Below, one piece after another: positions 1 through 6,097 of a DNA stretch of 34,367 nucleotides. The translations under genes were made by a program, and so were the position numbers. The notes beneath the pieces were generated by a model. It ran no database searches, was not told the DNA's origin, and saw only the letters and a list, made by a program, of their open reading frames with translations. The stretch's first letter is position 1, and each line of letters begins with the position of its first letter. The stretch comes from a virus: positions 1 to 34,367 of the IMG/VR virus record IMGVR_UViG_3300027728_000045. One strand, written 5' to 3'.

Positions 1-40
1 CCGCGCCGGGCTGGCGATGCATGACGGGCGCCGGGCTCAC
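1..40 (-). CDS. Start of a leftward gene (partial)
   Basis: A GTG at 40-38 on the reverse strand overlaps the TGA of the preceding leftward gene in a GTGA arrangement, the coupling used throughout this window. The frame stays open for 13 codons (VSPAPVMHRQPGA) to the window edge. Too little is present to name a product. An ATG six codons in is an alternative start. The call rests only on the overlap and the open frame. Confidence 0.35.
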   Translation of the reverse strand, partial: MSPAPVMHRQPGA

Positions 41-360
41 GATGCGAACTCCGGATGCGCCTCGAGGGCGATGCGGAGCGCAGCGACGAGCGGCGGCACC
101 GGCATGGCGGCGGGCTGGATGCGGGGCGAGCCCGGCCGGTGGACCGGGGAAATGGCGCGGTAGGCCAGGGTGGTAGCCTCGCCGATGTGGCGGGTGATTT
201 CGGCGCGCTCAAAGCCCTGGGCGGCGAGGACGGCGGTATAGTCGCAGCCGTGTATGGCGCCGGAATTGACCAGGGCGCAGGCCATGGCCTCGGCCGGGCT
301 GTCGGGATGAGCGGGAACGAAGCGCAGTTCGCGCAGCGGGCGGAGTGTCGTGCCGGACAT
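37..360 (-). CDS. Hypothetical protein, first gene of the leftward unit
   Basis: This gene encodes 107 residues starting MSGTTLRPLRELRF. The start at 360 is preceded on the reverse strand by a GGGGG ribosome-binding stretch. The frame is open further upstream, but that extension would run through the operator and promoter, so the inner ATG is preferred. The middle (DYTAVLAAQGFERAEITRHIGEA split over two helices) could be a small helical DNA-binding fold; no family was recognised. It is the first gene read from the leftward promoter at 389-417 and is coupled to another leftward gene. A leftward gene next to a phage operator region is often a repressor or lysogeny gene, but nothing in this sequence proves that. 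Confidence 0.6.
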   Translation of the reverse strand: MSGTTLRPLRELRFVPAHPDSPAEAMACALVNSGAIHGCDYTAVLAAQGFERAEITRHIGEATTLAYRAISPVHRPGSPRIQPAAMPVPPLVAALRIALEAHPEFAS

Positions 361-388
361 TGGAACCCCCAGTGGTGAAGCTGGGAGC

Positions 389-417
389 AATGTAATGGGC
401 AAATGCCCATCGGTCAA
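389..417 (-). promoter_or_regulatory. Leftward sigma70-like promoter
   Basis: On the reverse strand a -35 box TTGACC (417-412) and a -10 box TACATT (394-389) are separated by exactly 17 bp. The palindrome at 395-410 fills that spacer, so a protein bound there would block polymerase. The promoter lies about 30 bp upstream of the leftward start at 360. Inferred from sequence only. Confidence 0.6.
395..410. promoter_or_regulatory. Operator palindrome O1
   Basis: ATGGGCA-AA-TGCCCAT is a perfect inverted repeat with 7-bp arms and a 2-bp centre. It lies between the -35 and -10 boxes of the leftward promoter. A near-identical site follows at 432-447, with 37 bp between equivalent positions. This is the expected form of a dimeric HTH repressor site. 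Confidence 0.7.
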
Positions 418-424
418 TGGGGCA

Positions 425-453
425 TTGACAATTGGGCAACTGCCCATCAGGTT
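425..453 (+). promoter_or_regulatory. Rightward early promoter
   Basis: A perfect -35 hexamer TTGACA (425-430) is followed by a 17-bp spacer holding the second palindrome (432-447). A poor -10 match, CAGGTT, lies at 448-453. The mirror-image arrangement with the leftward promoter supports the call despite the weak -10. Transcription from here would begin close to the ATG at 461, so the first message may be leaderless or nearly so. Confidence 0.5.
432..447. promoter_or_regulatory. Operator palindrome O2
   Basis: TTGGGCA-AC-TGCCCAT matches the site at 395-410 in 14 of 16 positions. It forms an inverted repeat with 6-bp arms around a 2-bp centre and sits in the spacer of the rightward promoter. 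Between the two operators, TCAAT and ATTGA form a further short inverted repeat around GGGGC. Confidence 0.65.
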
Positions 454-460
454 GTGCGGC

Positions 461-703
461 ATGGAAAGCACCGCGGCATTGCTGCAAAGAGTCGAGGCCT
501 ATTGCACCGAGCACGGCATTGCCGAAAGCACGCTGGGCCGGCTCGCCGTCAATGACGGCAAGCTGGTGTCGAGGCTGCGGGCCGGCAAGGACGTGACGGT
601 GTCGGTGTTCGAGCGGCTCAGCACCTACATGGAGACGCCGCCACCGATTCAGGGCCGCTCGGGTCCGCGCGCCGAGGCAGAAGCGCCGGAGGCCGCAGAA
701 TGA
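461..703 (+). CDS. Small HTH-like regulatory protein
   Basis: This gene encodes 80 residues starting MESTAALLQRVEAYC. Residues about 15-55 (HGIAESTLGRLAVNDGKL, then VSRLRAGKDVTVSVFERL) read like the helix-turn-helix of small alphaproteobacterial regulators; the last 20 residues are acidic and Pro/Ala-rich. It is the first gene after the divergent operators and has almost no leader: the ATG is 8 bases from the putative -10, with only a weak CAGG in front. Position and fold make it a candidate switch protein (Cro- or repressor-like). An upstream ATG at 350 in the same frame would lie across both promoters and is rejected. Confidence 0.65.
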   Translation: MESTAALLQRVEAYCTEHGIAESTLGRLAVNDGKLVSRLRAGKDVTVSVFERLSTYMETPPPIQGRSGPRAEAEAPEAAE

Positions 704-894
704 TGCGGAACCCGGAGCAGGTGGCGCAGCTGGGGCACGATGCGGTGCGGCATGCGCTGCGGCCCGATGTGGGCTGGCGGCCGGCGCCGCTGCCGACCTA
801 TCGCTGGAGTTTTGTCGACTGGGCCGTGGTCCTCGGCTATCCGGCGGCGATCGTCGCGGGGGTATTGTTTCACATTCTCGGGGGGGCGCTGTGA
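700..894 (+). CDS. Small single-span membrane protein
   Basis: This gene encodes 64 residues. The start ATG at 700 overlaps the previous stop (ATGA), with GGAGG at about 689; a second ATG follows at 703. Residues about 1-35 are polar. Residues about 37-63 (VDWAVVLGYPAAIVAGVLFHI) form one hydrophobic segment ending near the C-terminus, so it is probably a tail-anchored inner-membrane protein. The function is unknown. A G7 run at 880-886 lies near the 3' end. Its place in the early operon makes a holin role unlikely. Confidence 0.6.
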   Translation: MMRNPEQVAQLGHDAVRHALRPDVGWRPAPLPTYRWSFVDWAVVLGYPAAIVAGVLFHILGGAL

Positions 895-1067
895 CCTCCC
901 AACGTTCCTCCCGGTTCGACCATTCCTCCCCGCCCGGATTTGCCGCCGGGCCGCGTCGAACCCACTCGGGGCGGGTGACGATTGCGGCTTCGGCCGTGGC
1001 GTCATCCGCCCTGTCTTTGCTTGCAGCCATCGTCGCCCCCGTTGCCATGGCGGGGACACTGGCATGA
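891..1067 (+). CDS. Small hydrophobic protein, GTG start
   Basis: This frame encodes 58 residues from a GTG that overlaps the upstream TGA (GTGA). Its own TGA overlaps the next ATG at 1064 (ATGA), so it exactly fills the space between two coupled genes. The N-terminal 28 residues are polar (VTSQRSSRFDHSSPPGF); the rest (VTIAASAVASSALSLLAAIV and on) is one hydrophobic stretch ending AMAGTLA, either a membrane span or a signal-like segment. No homologue was recognised. The call rests on the tight overlaps and the hydrophobic composition. Confidence 0.5.
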   Translation: MTSQRSSRFDHSSPPGFAAGPRRTHSGRVTIAASAVASSALSLLAAIVAPVAMAGTLA

Positions 1068-1588
1068 CCAAGCCCGACAAATCATCGCGTCAGGAGCCCG
1101 CCGCTGACTCCCCGGCGCGGCTGGCGCGCGAGCTGCCGGCGCGGGACTATCGCGGGCTGCGGCTGGCGAGCACGGATCTGATCGAAGCGCTCGACAACCA
1201 GCGGCGCGCCGCCCGGCACACGCGGGTGGGGCAGGGGCACCTGTCGCGCTACGTGTCGGACAATCCCGACTGCGCCGAGACGTTCATGCCGATCGACGTG
1301 GTGGCCGACCTCGAGGCGAACGCGTCGGAACCCTTCGTCACCCGGCGGCTGGCCGAGATCGCCGGCTATGAGCTGGTGCGGGTCGAAGCCGAGCACATGC
1401 CGAGCTCGGACGAGGCGGCGCTGCTGGCGGGGGCCCGGGCTTCGACCGAGGCGCTGGCGGAAGCCTGGAAGGCGCTGGCCGACGGCGAGAAGACGCCGGC
1501 CGAGCGGCGCCTGGTGCATGCCAAGCTGCGCGAAGCGGTGCGGGCGCTGCAATGGGTGGACCGGCTCTGGCAGGAGCAGGTGCCATGA
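1064..1588 (+). CDS. CII-like phage regulatory protein (Phage_CP76-like)
   Basis: This gene encodes 174 residues starting MTKPDKSSRQEPAAD. Residues about 40-110 carry the signature of the Phage_CP76 (P2-type CII) family: a helical segment with QGHLSRYVSDN, then FMPIDVVADLEANASEPFV, and LAEIAGYELV. Those proteins bind DNA to steer lysis or lysogeny. The C-terminal third is a charged helical region (ALLAGARASTEALAEAWKAL) probably used for oligomerisation. The start overlaps the upstream stop, and its TGA overlaps the next ATG. Family assignment is by eye from the spacing of these motifs and is moderately secure. Confidence 0.6.
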   Translation: MTKPDKSSRQEPAADSPARLARELPARDYRGLRLASTDLIEALDNQRRAARHTRVGQGHLSRYVSDNPDCAETFMPIDVVADLEANASEPFVTRRLAEIAGYELVRVEAEHMPSSDEAALLAGARASTEALAEAWKALADGEKTPAERRLVHAKLREAVRALQWVDRLWQEQVP

Positions 1589-1929
1589 CGGCCGTCCGCG
1601 CTACCGACAGCCGCGACGTGCGCGCCACCATCGCGCTGGCGCCGGGGGCTGCATATTTCCTCCATGTCGAATTCGGTGCGGCGACGCAGAGCTTTGATCG
1701 CGAGGCCGCCGCGGCGCTGCTCAAGGCGCTGCGCGTGCTCGACGGCGCCGGCCTCGCCGATGCGGAAGCCCTGGCGCTGACGCTGATCCGCGCCTTCCGC
1801 CCCGACTTCCTGCCGCAGGACCTGCCGGTGCTGCGCGGCTGGCTGGCGCAGTTCGAGGACGAACTGGCGGCCGAGGACAAGCGCGAAAACCCGCGCTTCT
1901 GGACCAACAAGAAACGGCTGGCGGCGTGA
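1585..1929 (+). CDS. Hypothetical protein
   Basis: This gene encodes 114 residues starting MTAVRATDSRDVRATIALAP, with its ATG overlapping the previous stop. The N-terminal 35 residues look like a beta hairpin (AAYFLHVEFGAATQSFDREA); the rest is helical, ending in a basic tail (RFWTNKKRLAA). No family was recognised. A GTG/ATG pair at its stop (1926-1931) could couple to the next gene, but the GGAGA-led ATG at 2013 fits better. Likely an accessory of the regulatory operon. Confidence 0.55.
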   Translation: MTAVRATDSRDVRATIALAPGAAYFLHVEFGAATQSFDREAAAALLKALRVLDGAGLADAEALALTLIRAFRPDFLPQDLPVLRGWLAQFEDELAAEDKRENPRFWTNKKRLAA

Positions 1930-2012
1930 TGGACGTCTGTCATTCCCGCAGCAGCCAGTGTTCCGCGCGAACGGCCCGGCGCGAATTCCCTCGGGCCGAT
2001 GGAGACATCACC

Positions 2013-2372
2013 ATGTTGACCAAGGCAACCGGCACAGCCAAGGCCGGGATTTACGAAACCTGCGGAGAAGCGGGCGGCGGCCAGGAAGCCCGCTGCGAAA
2101 AGGCGGTCACCGCCAGGCCCGGTACCGGCATTGCGCTGGGCATGACCGCGACGGACGTGATTACGGGCTTCAAGGGCGTGGTGACGGGCGTCTGCTACTA
2201 CCTTTCGGGCTGCAACCAGGCGTTGCTGATGCCCAAGGTCGGCAAGGATGGGGGGTACGGCGAGGGCCATTGGTTCGACTTCCAGCGGCTGGTGGTCGAC
2301 CCCAAGGTTCCAGCGATCGTGCTGTTCAACGACGAAACGCCCGGCTTCGACCAGCCGGCGCCGAAACGCTGA
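2013..2372 (+). CDS. Hypothetical phage protein with SH3-like C-terminal half
   Basis: This gene encodes 119 residues starting MLTKATGTAKAGIYETC. The start is chosen for GGAGA at about 2000-2004; a longer product from the GTG/ATG at 1926-1929 would read through the spacer. Residues about 52-105 (ATDVITGFKGVVTGVCYYL, SGCNQALLMPKV, HWFDFQRLVV) match a small beta-barrel family common in phages, in which D-x-V-T-G-F-x-G is followed by a GCNQ turn and an EGxWFD strand. It ends with a pro-rich ETPGFDQPAPKR tail typical of that family. Function unknown; six of its residues are Cys. Confidence 0.6.
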   Translation: MLTKATGTAKAGIYETCGEAGGGQEARCEKAVTARPGTGIALGMTATDVITGFKGVVTGVCYYLSGCNQALLMPKVGKDGGYGEGHWFDFQRLVVDPKVPAIVLFNDETPGFDQPAPKR

Positions 2373-2386
2373 CGCGGCGCCCGTCG

Positions 2387-4693
2387 ATGATCGAGTTCCA
2401 CCGATACGCCAACCTGTTCCCGATGATCGAGGATGCTCCCTTCGAGGAGTTCTCCGCGGCCATCCGGGAGCGTGGCGTCATCCGGGAAAAGATCGTGATC
2501 TATCCCGACGACGGGGTGGACGCCATTCTCGACGGGCGCAACCGCTACCGCGCCGGCACGCTGGTCGGGCTCATCGATATCGACTGGGATGTGGAAGAGC
2601 TGATCGCGGCGGGCTTTGCCGAGCGCTACGACGAGGCGCGGCACGGCGACCCGCTGGCCTGGGTGATCGACCGGAACCTCCATCACCGGCACCTGACCGA
2701 CCGGCAGCGGGTGATGATCGCAGCCGAGATCTCGACGCTGAAGCCGGGGCGGCCTTCGGAATGGAAGGCTGATTTGAACGTGGCGGCCGGCGCTGAAGGG
2801 GCGCGCCGACTCGCGGGGGCCAACAACCCGGCCAATTGGCCGGATTCGTCACACGTGAAGCCCTCGCCACATCGCGGGCTCAGCCAGGCCGAGAGCGCCA
2901 AGCGGCTGGGCGTGCCGGAGCGGCAGGTGCGGCGCGGCGTGCAGGTGTTCGAGACCGGCGTGCCCGAACTGGTCGAGGCGGCAAAGCGCGGCGACATGGC
3001 CATCAGCGCCGCCGAACAGATCGCCCGGCTGCCTGCAGACGAGCAACGGCGGCTGGTCGAGGCCGGCGCGGTGTCGGGCGCGCGCTCGATCATGGCAAGC
3101 CGTGCCGAGCCCTCGGACAGCCTCGATTTCTTTCCGACCCCGCCCTGGGCTACCCGCGCCCTGGTGGAGGACGTGCTGCCGGCACTCGGTGTCGACCTTG
3201 CCCGCCACAGCGTCTGGGAGCCTGCCTGCGGCGAAGGCCACATGACCGGCGTGCTCTGGGAATATGGCGGACTGGTCTGCGGTACCGACATTTTCGACTA
3301 TGGCGCCGAGGGGCGCTCGGTGCCGGCGTGGCTGCGCCCGCTCAATTTCCTCCTCGACGAGCCGCTCAGCGGCTACGACTGGCTGGTCAGCAATCCGCCG
3401 TTCGAGCCGGCGCTCGACTTTGTGCTGCGCGCCATCGCCACGGCCGGTACCGGCGTCGCCATGTTCGTGCGCAGCCAGTGGGCGGTGGAGGGCGTGGAGC
3501 GCTACGAGCGGCTGTTCCGCGACAATCCGCCGACGCTCTGCGCCTATTTCTCGGAGCGGGTGAACCTTTGCAAGGGTCGCTGGGATCCGGAGGGTTCGAC
3601 CGCCACGGCCTATTGCTGGCTGATCTGGATCAAGGGCGCGGCGCCGCGGCCGCCAATGTGGATCCCGCCCGGCCGCCGCATCGCGCGGACAAAGCCCGAC
3701 GATGTGCAGCGCTTCACTGCGCACCCGGTACTGCGCCCCGCCGACGACGAGCAGGCACTCGGCGAGGCGCTGCTGCAACTGCACACGAATACCCCGAAGT
3801 CGATTCCGTCCGACCCGGCGGAAGCATCGGAGGCCGGCACTTCCCTCCCGGCTGCCGATGCAGGGGAGGGTGCCGCCTCACCCTCCCCGAGCACTTTCCC
3901 TGCCGCCGCCGAAGGCTCCGGTGCCACCGGGGGTACTGATGTAGGCGGCGGCGGGGAGGTCCGGTTGCCTCCCGACAGCCTCGGGCATGGCATGCGCGTC
4001 GGCGGCATGCGCAACAAGGTCGATGCGACGCTCATGGTGAAGCAGCGTGACCGACACCTCTTCGCATTCAGCGTCAGCGTTGACGCTGGTTCGGTGAGCT
4101 ATCGGCACAGCGCGGAGCGCGACAGTCATGCTGCGGCGATGGTGGCCGCATTCGAGGCCCTTGACGAGGAGTTCTGCCGGCGGATGAGCGCCCCGGCCCT
4201 TGTCGCCCCATTGCGCGCCGGCCGCCGCTGGCTCGAATCCAAGGCCGATGCCTGGGGCCTGACATTTTCACTGCGAGATACGCCAGAGGGTACCGACGAA
4301 AGCGATGAGTCATCCCCGGAGGCAGGTCGGCAGGCCGAAGCTTCCCTTGCCGGGACAGGGACCGGGACGCCTGCCGATCGCGATCAACCCGCCTCAGAGG
4401 GGGAGGGTGCTGACGTTGCGCTCTCCCCCGCCCTCAGCAACGACCAGATCAACGCCATCATTTCCGCCGGCTATGCGGCAGAGCCGCAGGTCGGGGTGGC
4501 GGAGCTGGCGCGGCGCACAGGCCTCAGCCGCAATGCGGTGAAGAAGCGGGCGGCGCGGCTCGATCTCTCCAGTGCCGAGAACCAGCGGGCGGCCGTCGCC
4601 GAGTCCAACCGCCGGCGCGGGAAGACTCCTGGTGCGCGGTCGTCTGGCGAAGAGGCTCGCGACTCGCGAGGGGGCGCCAATGCCCGTGGCTAA
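2387..4693 (+). CDS. ParB-like / SAM methyltransferase / HTH fusion protein
   Basis: This gene encodes 768 residues. Residues 1-75 resemble the ParB/Srx fold (AAIRERGVIREKIVIYPDD, DGRNRYRA). Residues about 165-225 hold an HTH (LSQAESAKRLGVPERQVRRG). Residues about 245-430 are a class I methyltransferase, with motif I WEPACGEGHM near 278 and motif IV SNPPF at 335-339, typical of phage adenine methyltransferases. A Ser/Pro/Ala linker follows, then a small beta domain (about 545-600), then a second HTH (NDQINAIISAGYAAEPQ to KKRAARL, about 685-725). A type B palindromic element lies in the loop before the first HTH (2782-2820). A type A element encodes the C-terminus ARSSGEEARDSRGG. The linkers also contain G/C palindromes (3863-3888). 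The start is weakly supported, with no clear SD. Confidence 0.8.
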   Translation: MIEFHRYANLFPMIEDAPFEEFSAAIRERGVIREKIVIYPDDGVDAILDGRNRYRAGTLVGLIDIDWDVEELIAAGFAERYDEARHGDPLAWVIDRNLHHRHLTDRQRVMIAAEISTLKPGRPSEWKADLNVAAGAEGARRLAGANNPANWPDSSHVKPSPHRGLSQAESAKRLGVPERQVRRGVQVFETGVPELVEAAKRGDMAISAAEQIARLPADEQRRLVEAGAVSGARSIMASRAEPSDSLDFFPTPPWATRALVEDVLPALGVDLARHSVWEPACGEGHMTGVLWEYGGLVCGTDIFDYGAEGRSVPAWLRPLNFLLDEPLSGYDWLVSNPPFEPALDFVLRAIATAGTGVAMFVRSQWAVEGVERYERLFRDNPPTLCAYFSERVNLCKGRWDPEGSTATAYCWLIWIKGAAPRPPMWIPPGRRIARTKPDDVQRFTAHPVLRPADDEQALGEALLQLHTNTPKSIPSDPAEASEAGTSLPAADAGEGAASPSPSTFPAAAEGSGATGGTDVGGGGEVRLPPDSLGHGMRVGGMRNKVDATLMVKQRDRHLFAFSVSVDAGSVSYRHSAERDSHAAAMVAAFEALDEEFCRRMSAPALVAPLRAGRRWLESKADAWGLTFSLRDTPEGTDESDESSPEAGRQAEASLAGTGTGTPADRDQPASEGEGADVALSPALSNDQINAIISAGYAAEPQVGVAELARRTGLSRNAVKKRAARLDLSSAENQRAAVAESNRRRGKTPGARSSGEEARDSRGGANARG
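2782..2820 (+). repeat. Palindromic element, type B, in frame inside the ParB-methyltransferase gene
   Basis: GGCGGCCGGCGC and GCGCGCCGACTCGC flank the apical TGAAGGG. It is translated as AAGAEGARRLAG between the ParB-like part (ending near LKPGRPSEWKADLN) and the HTH (LSQAESAKRLG), a stretch that is short in related proteins. It contains a GACTC (GANTC) site. Confidence 0.8.
3863..3888. repeat. Perfect inverted repeat in an interdomain linker
   Basis: GGGGAGGGTG (3863-3872) and CACCCTCCCC (3879-3888) are perfect 10-bp arms around CCGCCT, coding in frame for part of the linker AGEGAASPSPST. A looser G/C inverted repeat (GGGGGAG at 4399-4405, CTCCCCC at 4423-4429) lies in the second linker of the same gene. 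These differ from the type A and B elements. Confidence 0.7.
4634..4674 (+). repeat. Palindromic element, type A, encoding a C-terminus
   Basis: GCGCGGTCGTCTGGCGAAG is followed by AGGCTCGCGACTCGCGAG. It is read as ARSSGEEARDSRGG at the end of the methyltransferase fusion, and its 3' edge touches the ATG at 4680 of the next gene. It contains GACTC. Confidence 0.8.
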
Positions 4694-5870
4694 GCCCGTC
4701 GCCGGCTATCCGAGCAAGACCGCCTGCATTCTCGGCGAGCACGCCAAGGGTGCCAGCGTTGCCGATATCGCGCGGCTGGCGGCGACGTCTCCGGCAACGG
4801 TGCGCCAGGTCATTGCCACCGAGGCGGCGCGGCTGGCCCGCGAGGGGCTCGGCGAGGCCGGGATATGGACGCCCGAAAAGGTCGAGTCGATCCGGCGGAT
4901 TTTTGCGCAGACCGTGGAAATGCTTGCCGAGGCCAAGCAGCTGCCGGCGGACGAAGTGCTGGCGCTGCTGGTCAGCGGCACGGTGCCGCCGATGGGTCTG
5001 GGGCAGCGGCTGGGGCAGCTGCGCGGTGACGGCGCCGGGAACCGCGCCGAGACCGGCACCGCCCTGGTCGTGCTGCCGGCGCCGGACGGGGGGGGCGTGG
5101 AGCAGTCCAGGGGCGCCGCCGGCGGGCTGACTACCACCGGTACGATCAGCTGGCGGCAGATTGCCGACCTGCCCGAGGGCACGTCTCACTGCGGAGATTC
5201 TGACATGAGCACTCCCGTTATCGACTGGACCGACGCCCGCGTCCAAGAGCTGAAGCGGCTGCATGCCGAAGGGCACAGCGCCAGCACGATCGCGGGGATT
5301 CTCGGCGGTGGCTGCACCCGCAATGCCGTCATCGGCAAGACTCACCGGCTGAAGCTGACGCCGGTCAAGCTGAAGCGCAGTCCTGCCGCCGTCCAGCCCC
5401 GCCGCGCCGCGGCCGACAAGAGCGGCTCGGTGACCGACAAGGCGAACCGGGCCCGGCAGGCGGCGCTGCGGCCGAAATCGCCCGTGGAGGGTATGGCGCG
5501 CGACCTGCGGTGGGGCAGGGGCGTGTCTGGTCTGGCGGCCGGCGCTGAAGGGGCGCTGCGGGTTGGTGAAGGTCCCGACATGGCGATGGACGACGCTTTG
5601 CCGCTGCCCAAGTTCGAGGAAGCCTTCGTGCCGCTCGACCGGCGGCTGCGGCTGGTGCAGCTGACCGAGCACACCTGCAAGTGGCCGATCGGCGACCCGT
5701 TGTCGCCGGACTTCTACTTCTGCGGTGGGGAGAGTCTCGAGGGCAAGCCCTATTGCGAGTTCCACACCAAGCGCTCCTATGCGGTCATCCCTGCCGTCCG
5801 CAAGGCTGCGGCGGGTGGCTTCAACGGCATGCGCCGGCTGACCCATGCGGCTGGCGGGGTGCCGTCGTGA
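4680..5870 (+). CDS. GcrA-family cell-cycle regulator with extra N-terminal HTH domain
   Basis: The frame codes for 396 residues without a stop. Residues about 8-60 contain an HTH (AKGASVADIARLAATSPATV). Residues 61-120 are helical and a Gly-rich linker follows with a G8 run (5088-5095). From residue 176 the protein is clearly GcrA: WTDARVQELKRLHAEGHSAS, then GGGCTRNAVIGKTHRLKL, and a C-terminal CKWPIGDP with CGGESLEGKPYCEFH. GcrA binds sigma70 RNA polymerase and activates promoters with methylated GANTC. An internal ATG at 5205 (GGAGA at 5192-5196) would give a free, normal-sized GcrA of about 220 residues, so both a fusion and a separate product are possible. A degenerate type B element (5534-5565) is in frame in the GcrA linker. 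ATG 4680 overlaps the previous gene. Confidence 0.8.
   Translation: MPVAKPVAGYPSKTACILGEHAKGASVADIARLAATSPATVRQVIATEAARLAREGLGEAGIWTPEKVESIRRIFAQTVEMLAEAKQLPADEVLALLVSGTVPPMGLGQRLGQLRGDGAGNRAETGTALVVLPAPDGGGVEQSRGAAGGLTTTGTISWRQIADLPEGTSHCGDSDMSTPVIDWTDARVQELKRLHAEGHSASTIAGILGGGCTRNAVIGKTHRLKLTPVKLKRSPAAVQPRRAAADKSGSVTDKANRARQAALRPKSPVEGMARDLRWGRGVSGLAAGAEGALRVGEGPDMAMDDALPLPKFEEAFVPLDRRLRLVQLTEHTCKWPIGDPLSPDFYFCGGESLEGKPYCEFHTKRSYAVIPAVRKAAAGGFNGMRRLTHAAGGVPS
5205..5870 (+). other. Possible internal start giving stand-alone GcrA
   Basis: ATG 5205 is in the same frame as the fusion, with GGAGA nine bases upstream. The product from here (MSTPVIDWTDARVQELKRL) starts exactly where normal GcrA proteins start. 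The 175 codons upstream look coding, so this is listed as an alternative or additional start, not as a separate gene. Confidence 0.5.
5534..5565 (+). repeat. Palindromic element, type B, degenerate, in the GcrA gene
   Basis: GGCGGCCGGCGCTGAAGGG is identical to the left half of the copy at 2782. The right half (GCGCTGCGGGTTGG) has decayed and lost the GACTC. It is translated in the same frame as the other type B copies (AAGAEGALRVGE), in the linker between the GcrA HTH and its C-terminal domain. Confidence 0.7.
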
Positions 5871-6097
5871 CCCGGGTGCTGGTTCCCGAGGATACGCCCG
5901 AGGGCGTGTCGATGTTCTTTTACATCTGCCCCGGCTGCGAGGCGGTGCATGTGGTGCTGGTGGACGAAAACGACGTGGCCATCGCCATCGGCGCGCTGAG
6001 CCCGGAGAGTTTTGACCGGGCCGTGGCGCAGGTGCAGAGCGAGCGCGCCGCCAAGCTGCTGGCGCCGGACTTCCCGGCCGTGCAGGGGAGCGCGTGA
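5867..6097 (+). CDS. Hypothetical protein, GTG start
   Basis: This gene encodes 76 residues from a GTG overlapping the upstream TGA (GTGA). Sequence: VTRVLVPEDTPEGVSMFF, then YICPGCEAVHVVLVDEND. A CPxC pair near residue 21 followed by a His suggests half of a zinc-binding site, but the second half is missing. The rest is a beta-then-helix fold. No family was recognised. Its stop overlaps the next start pair (GTGATG, 6094-6099). Confidence 0.55.
   Translation: MTRVLVPEDTPEGVSMFFYICPGCEAVHVVLVDENDVAIAIGALSPESFDRAVAQVQSERAAKLLAPDFPAVQGSA

Noticed and set aside
209-1048. Long open frames on the reverse strand here and under most genes
   Set aside because: These are typical shadows of GC-rich codon use. 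They lack ribosome sites and recognisable motifs and lie opposite well-supported genes.
1948-1990. Possible further copy of the palindromic element before the gene at 2013
   Set aside because: Only CGCGCGAACGG matches type A and the rest does not align without gaps. It may be a very old copy but cannot be supported.
2825-2842. An 18-bp sequence around CGGCCAATTGGCCG is identical at 22110-22127
   Set aside because: The terminase copy encodes a NPANWP segment expected for the protein, and the core is a palindrome of common GC-rich codons. Chance or coding convergence is more likely than a repeat family, although the first copy directly follows a palindromic element.
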